A stretch of 64,000 nucleotides of DNA from Alistipes sp. (GTDB lineage: Bacteria; Bacteroidota; Bacteroidia; Bacteroidales; Rikenellaceae), in assembly GCA_017436185.1 (NCBI GenBank), contig JAFSDP010000018.1:62001-126000 (forward strand), read 5' to 3'. The notes beneath the pieces are model-generated. The model saw nothing but the letters and a program-made list of their open reading frames with translations, was not told the origin of the DNA and did no database searches. The position numbers and the translations under genes were made by a program. Numbering within the stretch: position 1 is the first letter of the stretch; every line of letters starts with the position of its first letter. Shown here one piece after another: positions 27,664 to 36,463 of this stretch.

Positions 27664-28428
27664 ATGGATAATCGGCCGATAGGTATTTTTGACTCGGGGA
27701 TGGGCGGTCTGACCGTCTGGCGGGAGGTGCGACGTGCGCTTCCCGAGGAGTCGATTGTCTATCTGGGCGATGGGGCTCGCTGCCCCTACGGCTCCCGCCC
27801 GGCGGCGGAGATTTGCCGCTTCTCGGAGGAGGCCGTTGAGCGGCTGGCCGACTGCAAACTTATTGTCGTGGCCTGCAATACCGCTACGGCTGCCGCCATC
27901 GACCACCTGCGTGCCACCTATCCGATTCCCTTTGTGGGGATGGAGCCGGCCATCAAACCTGCCTGCTTGGAGACCAGCAGTCGGGTGGTGGGGGTGCTGG
28001 CTACGGAGCGAAGTTTGGAGGGCGATCTGTTTCGCCGCACGGCTGCCCGCTATGGTGCCGATATCGAGGTGCTGACCACCCCCGGGCGAGGTCTTGTGGA
28101 GTTGGTCGAGGCGGATAAGGAGCAGAGCGAAGAGGCTCTGGCACTGTGCCGCACCCTGCTGCAACCGATGTTGGAGCGGGGTGCCGACCGCATTGTGTTG
28201 GGCTGCACGCACTATCCCTTCCTGATCGATACGCTGCGCCGAGCCGCTGCGGGCTACGAGGTGGAGTTTGTCGATCCCTCGCCCGCCGTGGCCCGAAGAG
28301 TGGTGCAACTCTTGGATGAAAACGACCTCCACGCCGAGCCGACCCACCAACCTCGTTACGACTTTATAACCTTTGCCGATGCGGCTTATGCCGAGCGACT
28401 GCGCCGCAAGGCCCTTGGCAATAAATAA
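27664..28428 (+). CDS. murI: Glutamate racemase
   Basis: 254 residues. The two catalytic cysteines are in VVACNTATAAA (Cys71) and VLGCTHYPFL (Cys181). The N terminus PIGIFDSGMGGLTVWREVRR and YLGDGARCPYGSR are signature blocks. It makes D-glutamate for peptidoglycan. The gene starts 6 bp after aroK, indicating co-transcription. Confidence 0.96.
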   Translation: MDNRPIGIFDSGMGGLTVWREVRRALPEESIVYLGDGARCPYGSRPAAEICRFSEEAVERLADCKLIVVACNTATAAAIDHLRATYPIPFVGMEPAIKPACLETSSRVVGVLATERSLEGDLFRRTAARYGADIEVLTTPGRGLVELVEADKEQSEEALALCRTLLQPMLERGADRIVLGCTHYPFLIDTLRRAAAGYEVEFVDPSPAVARRVVQLLDENDLHAEPTHQPRYDFITFADAAYAERLRRKALGNK

Positions 28429-28461
28429 CCTTTGCGAAACGTTTTATTAACGACAATAACT

Positions 28462-31047
28462 ATGGCAACAACCCATAAATCGGCCTCGAATGGTCGCCAG
28501 AAAGTGAAAAAGAACGAACGTACTACCTCCGACAGCCTGCGCTGGATTGGCGGTCTGCTGCTGATTTTCATCGGTCTGTTTGCAGCCGCTTCGGTCCTCT
28601 TCTCCTTCTTTTCGTGGGAGGCGGACCAGAGTGGTCTGAGCTTCACGACCGAGGAGCGTGTGCTGCGTGACCTGACCCCCGAAAACCTGTGCGGATGGAC
28701 GGGTGCTCGTGTGGGTATGTTGCTGGTCGATAAAATGTTCGGTGTCTTTGGTCTGTTGCTTCCCATCATCGTGCTGCTGTTGGGTGTGCGCATCATTCGC
28801 AAACGCCCCCTGCTGTTCAACCACCTCTCGTTGTCGCTGGTGTTGGTGATGCTGCTCGGCTCGCTGACCCTCGGTGCCCTGCTGGGTGAGAAGTGGAGCC
28901 TTTGCTCCTCGACAGGGTGGGGTGGTGCCTATGGCGTGGCGGTGGCCGAACTACTCGATACGCACATCGGTCCGATGGGCCTTGCCATTCTGCTTTTGGG
29001 CGGTTGGATTCTGACCGGTGTCTTTATTAATCGCAACTTCATCGATACGATTAACGGCGTGGGTAACAACCTGGTCGATAAGGCGGGACAGGTGGTCGAG
29101 CGTCTGCGCCACCACGAAACGCCGACCGATGTTGAGGAGCTGACCATCGACGACGAAGAGGAGATTCCCGCCCCCATCGAGCCTATCGAGCCTCAGCCAC
29201 AGCCCGTTGTGCCCGTTGAGCCGGAGCCGCAACCTGCCCCGGTGGTCGAGGAGGAAGAGGATCCTTTTACGGTGATTGACCTGCCCCACAAGAACGACGA
29301 GGAGCAGATTACCGAGCCTGTTGAGCCCGAGCCTACCCCGGTGGAGGAGCACGACCCCGACGATCCCTTCACCGTGATCGACCTCAAGAAGGATCACCCG
29401 CAACCCGAGCCGCAACCCCAACCGCAACCCGAGCCGCAGCCTGTTCCCGCCCCCGTTGAGGAGCAAGAGGGCATTGTGGTGATTGTCGAGGAGGGCAAGG
29501 AGGAGGAGCAGGTCAAGAAGACGACCGAGCTGTACGACCCCACGAAGGACCTTCTGACCTACAAGAAGCCCCCCTTCACCTTGTTGGAGGATTATCAGTC
29601 CGAATCGGAGGTCTCGGAGGATGAGATTTTCGAGAATAAGAGCCAAATCGAAGAGACCCTCAAGACCTTCGGCATCCCCATTCAGCGCATCAAGGCCACC
29701 GTCGGTCCCACTGTGACGCTCTACGAGATTGTCCAGGCGCAGGGTGTCAAAATCTCGAAGATTCAGGGCTTGGAGCAGGATATTGCCCAGAGCCTGAAGG
29801 CCTCGGGTATCCGTATCATCGCCCCCATTCCGGGCAAGGGTACGATTGGTATCGAGGTGCCGAATCGCCACAAACGCATCGTCTCGATGTACTCGGCCAT
29901 CCGCTCGAAGCGTTTCCACGAAACGAAGGCCGAGCTGCCCGTGGTGATTGGTCGCACGATTCAGAACGAGAACTACGTCTTCGATTTGGCCAAGCTGCCT
30001 CACCTCTTGGTGGCAGGTTCTACGGGTACGGGTAAGTCGGTGGGTCTGAATGCCATCATCACCTCGCTGTTGTACCGCAAGCACCCCTCGGAGCTTAAGC
30101 TCGTGATGATTGACCCCAAGATGGTCGAGTTCTCGCTCTATGGTCGCTTGGAACGCCACTTCCTGGCCAAGATGGAGTCCGAAGATAAGGTGATTATCAC
30201 CGACCCGATGAAGGCGGTCTATACCCTCCAGTCGTTGTGCGTCGAGATGGAGAACCGTCTGGAACTGTTGAGTAAGGCCGACACCCGCAACATCGTGCAG
30301 TACAACACCAAATTTACCGCACGCCGCCTCAATCCCGAGAAGGGACACCGCTTCCTGCCCTACATTGTGGTGGTGATTGATGAGTTTGCCGACCTGATTA
30401 TGATGGCCAAGGAGGTTGAACGCCCCGTGATGCGTCTGGCCCAGAAGGCCCGTGCGGTGGGTATTCACCTGATTGTCGCCACGCAGCGTCCCGATGTGAA
30501 GGTCATTACGGGTGGTATCAAGGCCAACTTCCCTGCCCGCATCGCCTTCCGTGTGATTCAGATGATCGACTCCCGCACTATTTTGGACCGCCCGGGCGCC
30601 GAACAGTTGATTGGTCGAGGCGATATGTTGTTCTCGCTCAACGGCGATGTGACCCGTGTGCAGTGTGCGTTGGTTGATACCGACGAGGTGGAGCGCATCG
30701 TGGACCATATCTCCCACCAGCAGGGCTACACCTCGGCCTACCTCTTGCCCGACTACGCCCCCGAGGGTAGCGAGAGCCAGATGGGCAGCGAGGAGCAGGA
30801 TGTCGCCCCCAAGAAGTACGACTCGCTCTTTGCCGAGATTGCCCGTGATGCCGTGGAGAGCGGCTCGATTTCGACCTCGATGATTCAGCGCAACTACGAG
30901 GTGGGCTTCAACCGTGCCGGCCGCATTATGATGCAGTTGGAGCGTGCGGGCATTGTGGGCCGTGCGCAGGGTGCCAAGCCCCGTGATGTGTTGTTCCACG
31001 ACCTGCCGAGCCTGGAGGCCAAGTTGCAGGATTTGGGACTCTTTTAA
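28462..31047 (+). CDS. ftsK: DNA translocase FtsK
   Basis: 861 residues from ATG 28462. Four N-terminal membrane segments (~30-195) include LRWIGGLLLIFIGLFAAASV and FGLLLPIIVLLLGVRI. A Pro/Glu/Gln-rich linker (~235-365) contains a duplicated DDPFTVIDL-like motif. The motor has Walker A GSTGTGKS (519-526), Walker B IVVVIDEFADLIM and ATQRPDVKVITGGIKANFPA. The C-terminal gamma winged helix (SISTSMIQRNYEVGFNRAGR) should read KOPS-like sites. It moves chromosome ends through the septum for XerCD resolution. A TTG at 28432 is a less likely start. Confidence 0.95.
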   Translation: MATTHKSASNGRQKVKKNERTTSDSLRWIGGLLLIFIGLFAAASVLFSFFSWEADQSGLSFTTEERVLRDLTPENLCGWTGARVGMLLVDKMFGVFGLLLPIIVLLLGVRIIRKRPLLFNHLSLSLVLVMLLGSLTLGALLGEKWSLCSSTGWGGAYGVAVAELLDTHIGPMGLAILLLGGWILTGVFINRNFIDTINGVGNNLVDKAGQVVERLRHHETPTDVEELTIDDEEEIPAPIEPIEPQPQPVVPVEPEPQPAPVVEEEEDPFTVIDLPHKNDEEQITEPVEPEPTPVEEHDPDDPFTVIDLKKDHPQPEPQPQPQPEPQPVPAPVEEQEGIVVIVEEGKEEEQVKKTTELYDPTKDLLTYKKPPFTLLEDYQSESEVSEDEIFENKSQIEETLKTFGIPIQRIKATVGPTVTLYEIVQAQGVKISKIQGLEQDIAQSLKASGIRIIAPIPGKGTIGIEVPNRHKRIVSMYSAIRSKRFHETKAELPVVIGRTIQNENYVFDLAKLPHLLVAGSTGTGKSVGLNAIITSLLYRKHPSELKLVMIDPKMVEFSLYGRLERHFLAKMESEDKVIITDPMKAVYTLQSLCVEMENRLELLSKADTRNIVQYNTKFTARRLNPEKGHRFLPYIVVVIDEFADLIMMAKEVERPVMRLAQKARAVGIHLIVATQRPDVKVITGGIKANFPARIAFRVIQMIDSRTILDRPGAEQLIGRGDMLFSLNGDVTRVQCALVDTDEVERIVDHISHQQGYTSAYLLPDYAPEGSESQMGSEEQDVAPKKYDSLFAEIARDAVESGSISTSMIQRNYEVGFNRAGRIMMQLERAGIVGRAQGAKPRDVLFHDLPSLEAKLQDLGLF

Positions 31048-31068
31048 CCCCTAAAAACAGAAACCAAG

Positions 31069-31662
31069 ATGAAACGCCTTGCTCTATATATTATAAGTAT
31101 GCTGCTGCCCCTATCGCTCTTGGCACAGAGCCGTGCCGATGGGTTGATGTCGTCGCTCGTGGAGCGGATGCAGCAGCTGGGCAGCTACGAGGCAACCTAT
31201 ATGGTGGTGGCCGATGATTTGAAACTCATCGGTGCCTTCTCTGTCGATGGCGATCGTTACCGCATCGAGATGGCCGATATGGAGGTCTGGGGCGATGGTG
31301 TGCAACGCTACGAGGTGGATAAACGCCGCCAAGAGGTGGTCATCACCACGACCGAATCGACCTCGGCAAACATCCTCTCCAACCCCGCTCACGCCCTCGA
31401 AATGGCGGGCTCGGTCTATGATGCCGCCCTGCTGCAGGAGACCGCTTCGCTGGCCGAGTTGAGCCTGCAAAACGACCAGGACCTATCAACGACGATTCGC
31501 CTGAAAATCAACCTGAAAACGGGACTGCCCTCGTCGATTGTCTATCTGATGGACGGTACCCGCATCACGATCGATATTCTCTCGATTTCGCCCCTCAAAA
31601 CCCCGCTCACGCCCTTCGACAGCTCGGCCTATGCCAACTACGAAATGATTGATTTCAGATAA
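31069..31662 (+). CDS. LolA-like outer-membrane lipoprotein carrier
   Basis: 197 residues. The signal peptide MKRLALYIISMLLPLSLLAQ precedes a LolA-like half-barrel: VERMQQLGSYEATYMVVADD, GAFSVDGDRYRIEMADMEVW and LKINLKTGLPSSIVYLMDGT. LolA-type genes commonly follow ftsK in bacteria, and this gene starts 22 bp after it. It would carry lipoproteins across the periplasm. Sequence divergence leaves some doubt against DUF4292-type relatives. A strong terminator ends the operon. Confidence 0.75.
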   Translation: MKRLALYIISMLLPLSLLAQSRADGLMSSLVERMQQLGSYEATYMVVADDLKLIGAFSVDGDRYRIEMADMEVWGDGVQRYEVDKRRQEVVITTTESTSANILSNPAHALEMAGSVYDAALLQETASLAELSLQNDQDLSTTIRLKINLKTGLPSSIVYLMDGTRITIDILSISPLKTPLTPFDSSAYANYEMIDFR

Positions 31663-31687
31663 CAAAAGCCTTTTTGTGCAATGCTCT

Positions 31688-31722
31688 AAACCTGCAATCC
31701 CTTTGGGTTGCAGGTTTTTTTT
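31688..31722 (+). terminator. Terminator of the plsC-lolA run
   Basis: AAACCTGCAA (31688-31697) pairs with TTGCAGGTTT (31708-31717), loop TCCCTTTGGG, then T to 31722. Confidence 0.85.
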
Positions 31723-31765
31723 GTGTCATCGTGTGGATGCGGCCAACGCTTTTTCGGCTCTGTTT

Positions 31766-31796
31766 TTTGGCATTTCCATCTCTTTTTGTAATTTTG
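31766..31796 (+). promoter_or_regulatory. Promoter upstream of the first DUF1566-type gene
   Basis: TTTG (31766-31769), 19 bp, TAATTTTG (31789-31796). It would start transcription near 31803, giving an unusually long leader of about 285 nt before the ATG at 32090. A related copy precedes the second gene. Confidence 0.7.
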
Positions 31797-31800
31797 TATT

Positions 31801-31992
31801 ACTATTCTGCGGAATAGTGAACATATTTAGTGAAAGTGTTTCGCTAATCCTTGGTGTTAAAATTTGGCGATTTTATGGATACAAGGGTAAGCAGTAACCA
31901 ATCACCGTCTATAGCATATCTTTTGGTGTGTCTATTCGGTGTGGGGTTTTGTTTATTTGTATCCGGACTACGCCAAATGCCTAACACCGGAT
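31801..31992 (+). other. Structured leader RNA upstream of the DUF1566-type gene
   Basis: The 427 bases between the LolA-like gene and 32090 hold no credible gene. They start with a perfect hairpin ACTATTC-TGCG-GAATAGT (31801-31818). A long interrupted stem then pairs ATCC, GGTGTTA, ATTTGGCG and GGATACAA (31847-31884) with TTGTATCC, CGCCAAAT, TAACACC and GGAT (31957-31992). That is 27 base pairs closing a 72-nt loop. It may be a regulatory RNA, or the ends of a small inverted-repeat element. Confidence 0.5.
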
Positions 31993-32089
31993 AGACGAAC
32001 GGCTCCACACTTTCTGTTGTTAAATAGTAAAACATATCCTTCGGAGTCGGGGTTTGGTAGAAAAAATTAACCCAACTTAAACACATATT

Positions 32090-32722
32090 ATGAGAACCAA
32101 ACTCTTTGTTCTTACGTTGCTTGCTGCCTTTTTTTCGGTTTCGGTGGCAACGGCACAATTCTACAACAAGAAAAAGGTGGTCATTACCGAGGTGGTCGAT
32201 AAAGCAGGTGATGTGGCCGACGTCGCAAAGGTCTTTATTCGCAGTGCCCTGACCGATGCCGCTGCCCCCGCCCCGAAGCGTGCCGCAGTTGCCTTCTTTG
32301 CCAACGCTCCTGCCTCCTCACCTGCTCCTGCTCCTGCGGTGCGCACCTACAAGGTGGGCGACTACATCGAAATCAATGGTGTGGGCGGTGTGGTCTTTGC
32401 TGTGTGGAACAATGGACAAAACGGCAAAGCGGTATCGTTGAAAGAGTTTAAGAGTGATTGGCATTCGGCGGCTCAGAAATGCAGCTCGTTAGGCAAAGGA
32501 TGGCGACTTCCCTCGAAGAGTGAGCTGCAGGCTATGTATAATCAAAAAAGTGCAATTAACAACACCCTGGTTTCGATGGCTGAAAATAGGCTGTCCAAGT
32601 GGTATTGGTCGTCTGATGAGTATAATTCAGACAGCGCGTGGTATGTCAGTATGGGCGTTGGCGGCACCCGCTGCTACAATAAGAACCTCAAGTACTGGGT
32701 GCGCGCTGTCTCCGCTTTTTAA
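32090..32722 (+). CDS. Secreted DUF1566/C-type-lectin-like variable protein, copy 1 (candidate DGR target)
   Basis: 210 residues. The signal peptide MRTKLFVLTLLAAFFSVSVA is followed by a spacer and an Ala/Pro-rich linker (~60-85). The folded module RTYKVGDYIEINGVGGVVFA...KGWRLPSKSELQAM...YWSS...VRAVSAF is a DUF1566/Fibrobacter-paralogous-type C-type-lectin fold. From 32341 the DNA is nearly identical to the next gene, but all differences except two are amino-acid-changing and cluster in YWSSDEYNSDSAWYVSMGVG and CYNKNLKYW. This is the architecture of DGR-diversified proteins. No reverse transcriptase is in the window. The secreted product would bind an unknown ligand or surface. Confidence 0.72.
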   Translation: MRTKLFVLTLLAAFFSVSVATAQFYNKKKVVITEVVDKAGDVADVAKVFIRSALTDAAAPAPKRAAVAFFANAPASSPAPAPAVRTYKVGDYIEINGVGGVVFAVWNNGQNGKAVSLKEFKSDWHSAAQKCSSLGKGWRLPSKSELQAMYNQKSAINNTLVSMAENRLSKWYWSSDEYNSDSAWYVSMGVGGTRCYNKNLKYWVRAVSAF

Positions 32723-32746
32723 TCAGTCTACTTTGTCGATTTTCCC

Positions 32747-32776
32747 TGGCTCTGCTTTTCGGCAGGACCGATTTTT
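32747..32776 (+). terminator. Degenerate hairpin after copy 1
   Basis: TGGCTCTGC-TTTTCG-GCAGGACC then a T run resembles the better terminator after copy 2. Both stems share GGCTCTGCTTTTCGGCAG, so this sequence is part of the duplicated unit. Confidence 0.4.
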
Positions 32777-32784
32777 TGATATTG

Positions 32785-32816
32785 TTTGGCCGTTTGAAAC
32801 GGTTTTTCTAATTTTG
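32785..32816 (+). promoter_or_regulatory. Promoter for DUF1566-type copy 2
   Basis: TTTG (32785-32788), 20 bp, TAATTTTG (32809-32816). The box and flanks (TAATTTTGTAT) match the copy 1 promoter, so the promoter was duplicated with the gene. Confidence 0.65.
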
Positions 32817-32865
32817 TATAGTTATAGATTGTTTACTCCAAGCAAAATGATAAAATAAATATATT

Positions 32866-33342
32866 ATGAGAACAAAACTCCCTCTTCAAACGTTGCTTGT
32901 GGCACTGTTTTCAATTTTGATGATAACCGATTATGCTACCGCTTCCACCTTTGGTGGGCGCACCTACAAGGTGGGCGACTACATCGAAATCAATGGTGTG
33001 GGCGGTGTGGTCTTTGCTGTGTCGAACAATGGACAAAACGGCAAAGCGGTATCGTTGAAAGAGTTTGAGTGTGATTGGCATTCGGCGGCTCAGAAATGCA
33101 GCTCGTTAGGCAAAGGATGGCGACTTCCCTCGATAAGTGAGTGGCGGGCTATGGAAAATCAAAAAAGTGTAATTAACAACACCCTGGTTTCGATGGCTGA
33201 AAAGGGGCTGTCCATCGCTTTCTATTGGTCGTCTGTTGAGTCTAATTCAGACTGCGCGTGGCTTTTCCTTGTGGGCTATGGCAACACCCGCCAAAGCGGT
33301 AAGATCCACGACTACTCTGTGCGCGCCGTGTCCGATTTTTAA
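32866..33342 (+). CDS. Secreted DUF1566/C-type-lectin-like variable protein, copy 2 (candidate DGR target)
   Basis: 158 residues. A similar signal peptide (MRTKLPLQTLLVALFSILMI) leads almost directly into the lectin-like module; the Ala/Pro linker of copy 1 is absent. Framework residues YWSSxExNSDxAW, GxGxTR and YxVRAVSxF are kept while 17 positions in the last 39 codons are replaced relative to copy 1. A one-codon length difference occurs just before YWSS. A clean terminator follows. The function is probably ligand binding at the cell surface or in outer-membrane vesicles (inference from known DGR targets). Confidence 0.72.
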   Translation: MRTKLPLQTLLVALFSILMITDYATASTFGGRTYKVGDYIEINGVGGVVFAVSNNGQNGKAVSLKEFECDWHSAAQKCSSLGKGWRLPSISEWRAMENQKSVINNTLVSMAEKGLSIAFYWSSVESNSDCAWLFLVGYGNTRQSGKIHDYSVRAVSDF

Positions 33343-33373
33343 TCATTAGGCTTGGTGCTTTTAATCTTTTTAG

Positions 33374-33400
33374 GCTCTGCTTTTCGGCAGAGCTTTTTTT
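33374..33400 (+). terminator. Terminator after DUF1566-type copy 2
   Basis: GCTCTGC (33374-33380), loop TTTTCG, GCAGAGC (33387-33393), then seven T. Confidence 0.8.
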
Positions 33401-33406
33401 GTGTGA

Positions 33407-33444
33407 AGTTCAAAATTTAGAATGCAAAATTCAAAATTTGAACT
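33407..33444. repeat. AT-rich inverted repeat, left copy (pair 3)
   Basis: AGTTCAAAATTTAGAATGCA then AAATTCAAAATTTGAACT. It is the most complete copy of the family and itself begins and ends with AGTTCAAA/TTTGAACT. Confidence 0.75.
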
Positions 33445-33477
33445 ATTGGGTTGCAGCGCTGCTGTGACCTTTTTTGT

Positions 33478-33594
33478 GGGGATTATAAAGGTCGCTATAG
33501 GTCACTATAAGTCGCAATGGGTCGTTATAAAGAGCCAACCTAAATCCTATAGCGACCTATAATGACCTATAATGACTTATAATGACCTATCCCC
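33478..33594. repeat. GGTC-decamer palindrome
   Basis: Four 10-bp units of the type AGGTCRCTAT (33489-33528), a 20-bp centre (33529-33548) and four inverted units of the type ATAATGACCT (33549-33588) are bounded by GGGGAT and ATCCCC. The whole 117 bp can fold as an imperfect hairpin with ~45-bp arms. It lies inside the AT-rich inverted pair. Confidence 0.8.
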
Positions 33595-33602
33595 AAAAAC
33601 CT

Positions 33603-33635
33603 AATTTTGCATTTTGCATTCTAAATTTTGAATTT
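33603..33635. repeat. AT-rich inverted repeat, right copy (pair 3)
   Basis: AATTTTGCATTTTGCATTCT followed by AAATTTTGAATTT; reverse complement of the left copy with one or two changes. Together with 33407-33444 it encloses the GGTC palindrome. Confidence 0.75.
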
Positions 33636-33680
33636 CCACCCCCGCCCCCTTGTCGGGTGAAAATCCAAAATCGGCTAAAA

Positions 33681-33776
33681 CGGGCGAAAAAGGGGCGAAA
33701 AATCGATTTTTCTTATGCGCGTGCGTGAAAAAGGGGGGCGAAAAATTGTCAAAACGCAAAATAATGCCTATTTTTG
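33681..33776 (+). promoter_or_regulatory. gyrA upstream region: promoter, palindrome and GGGCGAAAAA repeats
   Basis: The promoter is ATTG (33745-33748), 20 bp, TATTTTTG (33769-33776). Upstream are three GGGCGAAAAA copies (33683, 33694, 33736) and a perfect 16-bp palindrome GAAAAATCGATTTTTC (33698-33713). These could be operator sites, but no regulator is known to me. Confidence 0.5.
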
Positions 33777-33822
33777 CTCGTTAAATGTGCATTAGCAAAA
33801 AGAAAAACCTACATAATAGAGA

Positions 33823-36426
33823 ATGGAAGAGGAAAAGAATGAGGTATTGACCGGCCGTATTGTCCCGGTCAAAATCGAAGAGCAGATGAAATCGGCCTAC
33901 ATCGACTACTCGATGTCGGTGATTGTTTCGCGTGCTCTGCCCGACGTGCGTGACGGTCTGAAACCCGTGCACCGCCGTATTTTGTACGATATGAGCTCCG
34001 AGCTGGGTCTGTCGCACGACAAACCGACCCGTAAGTCGGCCCGTATCGTTGGTGATGTGCTCGGTAAGTTCCACCCCCACGGCGACTCGTCGGTTTATGA
34101 TGCGATGGTGCGTCTGGCCCAGGAGTGGGCGATGCGCTATCCGCTGGTAGAGGGTCAGGGTAACTTTGGTTCGATGGACGGTGACTCGGCTGCAGCTATG
34201 CGTTACACCGAGGCCCGTATGCGCAAGATTACCGACGAGGTGATGGCCGACATCGACAAGGAGACGGTCGATTGGACGCTGAACTTCGACGACACGATTC
34301 CCGAGCCGACCGTGTTGCCCACCAAGATTCCTTTGCTCATTGTCAATGGTGCCAGCGGTATTGCCGTGGGTATGGCCACCAATATGGCTCCCCACAACCT
34401 CTCGGAGGTGATTGATGCCTGCTGCGCCTATGTCGATAATCCCGAGATTACGGGCGAGGAGATGTTGCAGTACATCAAGGCTCCCGACTTCCCGACCGGT
34501 GCCACCATCTATGGCTACGAGGGTGTCAAGGAGGCGATGCTGACGGGTCGTGGTCGTGTGGTTATGCGTGCCAAGACCGAGATTGAGCAGACCGCCTCGG
34601 GTCGTGAGTGCATCGTGGTGACGGAGATTCCCTATATGGTCAATAAGGCGGAGATGATCAAGAAGATCGCCGATATGATCAACGACAAGAAGCTGGAGGG
34701 CATTTCGTACATCAACGATGAGTCGGACCGCAACGGTCTGCGTATCGTCATCATCATCAAGAAGGATGCGATGGCCAGCGTGGTGCTCAACAACCTCTAC
34801 AAGAATACCCCCCTGCAGACCTCGTTTGCCGTGAACAACATCGCCCTGGTGAAGGGTCGCCCGCAGCTGCTGCCGATGCGTGAGCTGGTGAAGCACTTTG
34901 TGGAGCACCGTCACGACGTGGTGGTACGTCGTTCGCGTTTCGACAAGCGCAAGGCCGAGGAGCGTCTGCACATCGTGCAGGGTCTGCTGATTGCCCAGGA
35001 CAACATCGACGAGGTGGTTGCCCTGATTCGCTCGTCGCGTACGCCCGACGAGGCCCGTCAGAAGTTGATGGACCGCTTCGGTCTGGACGAGTTGCAGGCT
35101 TCGGCCATCACCGAGATGCGTCTGCGTGCGCTGACCGGTCTGGAGCGTGGCAAGTTGGAGGCCGAGCGTGATCAGCTGATGGCCTTCATCCAGCGTATGA
35201 ACGACATCCTCTCGAGCGAGCAGCTGCAGCTGGAGGTCGTAAAGGAGGAGTTGATGGAGATCAAAGAGAAGTATGGCGATGCCCGTCGTACGACCATCGA
35301 GTACTCGGCCGAGGAGTTCAACCCCGAGGATTTCTACGCCAATGAGGATGTGGTCATCACCATTTCGCACATGGGTTACATCAAGCGCACCCCGCTGAGC
35401 GAGTATCGCCAGCAGCACCGTGGCGGTGTGGGCGTGAAGGGTAGTGCGACCCGCGACGAGGACTTCATCGAGCATATTTATGTCGCCAAGATGCACAATA
35501 CGATGCTCTTCTTCACCGAGCAGGGCTGTTGTTATTGGCTCAAGGTATACGAAATTCCCGAGGGAACACGTTCTAATAAAGGACGAGCCATCCAAAACGT
35601 CATCCAGATTGCCCCCAACGACAAGGTGCGTGCCTATATCAATGTGTGGAATCTGAAGGACGAAGAGTTCTTGAACAACTACTACATCGTGATGTGTACC
35701 CGCCGTGGTACGATTAAGAAGACGCTTGTGAAGGAGTACTCGCGTCCTCGTGCCAACGGTATCAAGGCCATCGTGGTCCGTGAGGGCGACGAGCTGATTG
35801 ATGCACGCATCACGAGCGGTAATGCCGATATTCTGATTGCTGCCCGTGAGGGTAAGGCCATCCGCTTCAACGAGAATACGGTACGTGCCATCGGCCGTGT
35901 AGGTGCCGGTGTGCGCGGTATCTCGATTGAGGAGGACGACGAGGTGGTAGGTATGATTGCCATCGAGCCGGACCAGAAGCAGGATGTGCTGGTAATCAGC
36001 GAGAACGGCTTTGGTAAGCGCACCGATTTGGACGAGTACCGCATCACGAACCGTGGCGGTAAGGGTGTGAAGACCATCAACGTGACGGATAAGACCGGTA
36101 AGCTTGTTTCGATTCAGTCGGTAACGGACGATAACGACCTGATGGTCATCAACCGCTCGGGTGTTGTGATTCGTACGGCTGTCGAGCAGATTCGTCTGGC
36201 AGGCCGTGCTACGCAGGGTGTGAAGGTAATCAACCTGCGTGAGGGCGACCAGATTGCATCGGTGGTAGCCGTGCCCAAGACCGAGGAGGCTGAGCTGCCG
36301 GCCGAGGGTGCCGAGAATGTGGAGGGCGCAACTGCAGAGGGTGCCGTAGTTGAGGGTGCTGTCGAGTCGGCCGAGCAGGCTGTCGAGGCTCCCGAGGCGC
36401 AGCCCGAGCAGAATGCCGAGGAGTAG
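33823..36426 (+). CDS. gyrA: DNA gyrase subunit A
   Basis: 867 residues. The breakage-reunion domain has [20 protein letters not shown], the catalytic tyrosine at about 128 in [11 protein letters not shown], and the quinolone region [20 protein letters not shown]. Ser89 and Asp93 are the equivalents of E. coli Ser83 and Asp87, i.e. the susceptible-type residues. The C-terminal wrapping domain carries a GyrA-box-like [10 protein letters not shown] around residue 530, which separates it from ParC. The acidic Glu/Ala tail (~810-867) is typical of Bacteroidetes. The partner gyrB is outside the window. Confidence 0.97.
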   Translation: MEEEKNEVLTGRIVPVKIEEQMKSAYIDYSMSVIVSRALPDVRDGLKPVHRRILYDMSSELGLSHDKPTRKSARIVGDVLGKFHPHGDSSVYDAMVRLAQEWAMRYPLVEGQGNFGSMDGDSAAAMRYTEARMRKITDEVMADIDKETVDWTLNFDDTIPEPTVLPTKIPLLIVNGASGIAVGMATNMAPHNLSEVIDACCAYVDNPEITGEEMLQYIKAPDFPTGATIYGYEGVKEAMLTGRGRVVMRAKTEIEQTASGRECIVVTEIPYMVNKAEMIKKIADMINDKKLEGISYINDESDRNGLRIVIIIKKDAMASVVLNNLYKNTPLQTSFAVNNIALVKGRPQLLPMRELVKHFVEHRHDVVVRRSRFDKRKAEERLHIVQGLLIAQDNIDEVVALIRSSRTPDEARQKLMDRFGLDELQASAITEMRLRALTGLERGKLEAERDQLMAFIQRMNDILSSEQLQLEVVKEELMEIKEKYGDARRTTIEYSAEEFNPEDFYANEDVVITISHMGYIKRTPLSEYRQQHRGGVGVKGSATRDEDFIEHIYVAKMHNTMLFFTEQGCCYWLKVYEIPEGTRSNKGRAIQNVIQIAPNDKVRAYINVWNLKDEEFLNNYYIVMCTRRGTIKKTLVKEYSRPRANGIKAIVVREGDELIDARITSGNADILIAAREGKAIRFNENTVRAIGRVGAGVRGISIEEDDEVVGMIAIEPDQKQDVLVISENGFGKRTDLDEYRITNRGGKGVKTINVTDKTGKLVSIQSVTDDNDLMVINRSGVVIRTAVEQIRLAGRATQGVKVINLREGDQIASVVAVPKTEEAELPAEGAENVEGATAEGAVVEGAVESAEQAVEAPEAQPEQNAEE

Positions 36427-36463
36427 AACTAACGCAAACAAACAACCTTAAATTCATAAAACA

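Noticed and set aside
31853..31988. Integron attC site suggested by GTTAGGC on the minus strand and GTTAAAA on the plus strand
   Set aside because: The core sites are in the wrong relative orientation and no integrase or cassette array is present.
31649..32158. Small open frames in the leader before the first variable gene
   Set aside because: No start context or family features; the region is better explained by base-paired structure and a promoter.
33478..33594. CRISPR array
   Set aside because: Units are about 10 bp with no spacers, half are inverted, and there are no cas genes.
33823..36426. Quinolone-resistance change in gyrA
   Set aside because: The [11 protein letters not shown] segment keeps Ser and Asp at the key positions, i.e. 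the susceptible-type sequence.
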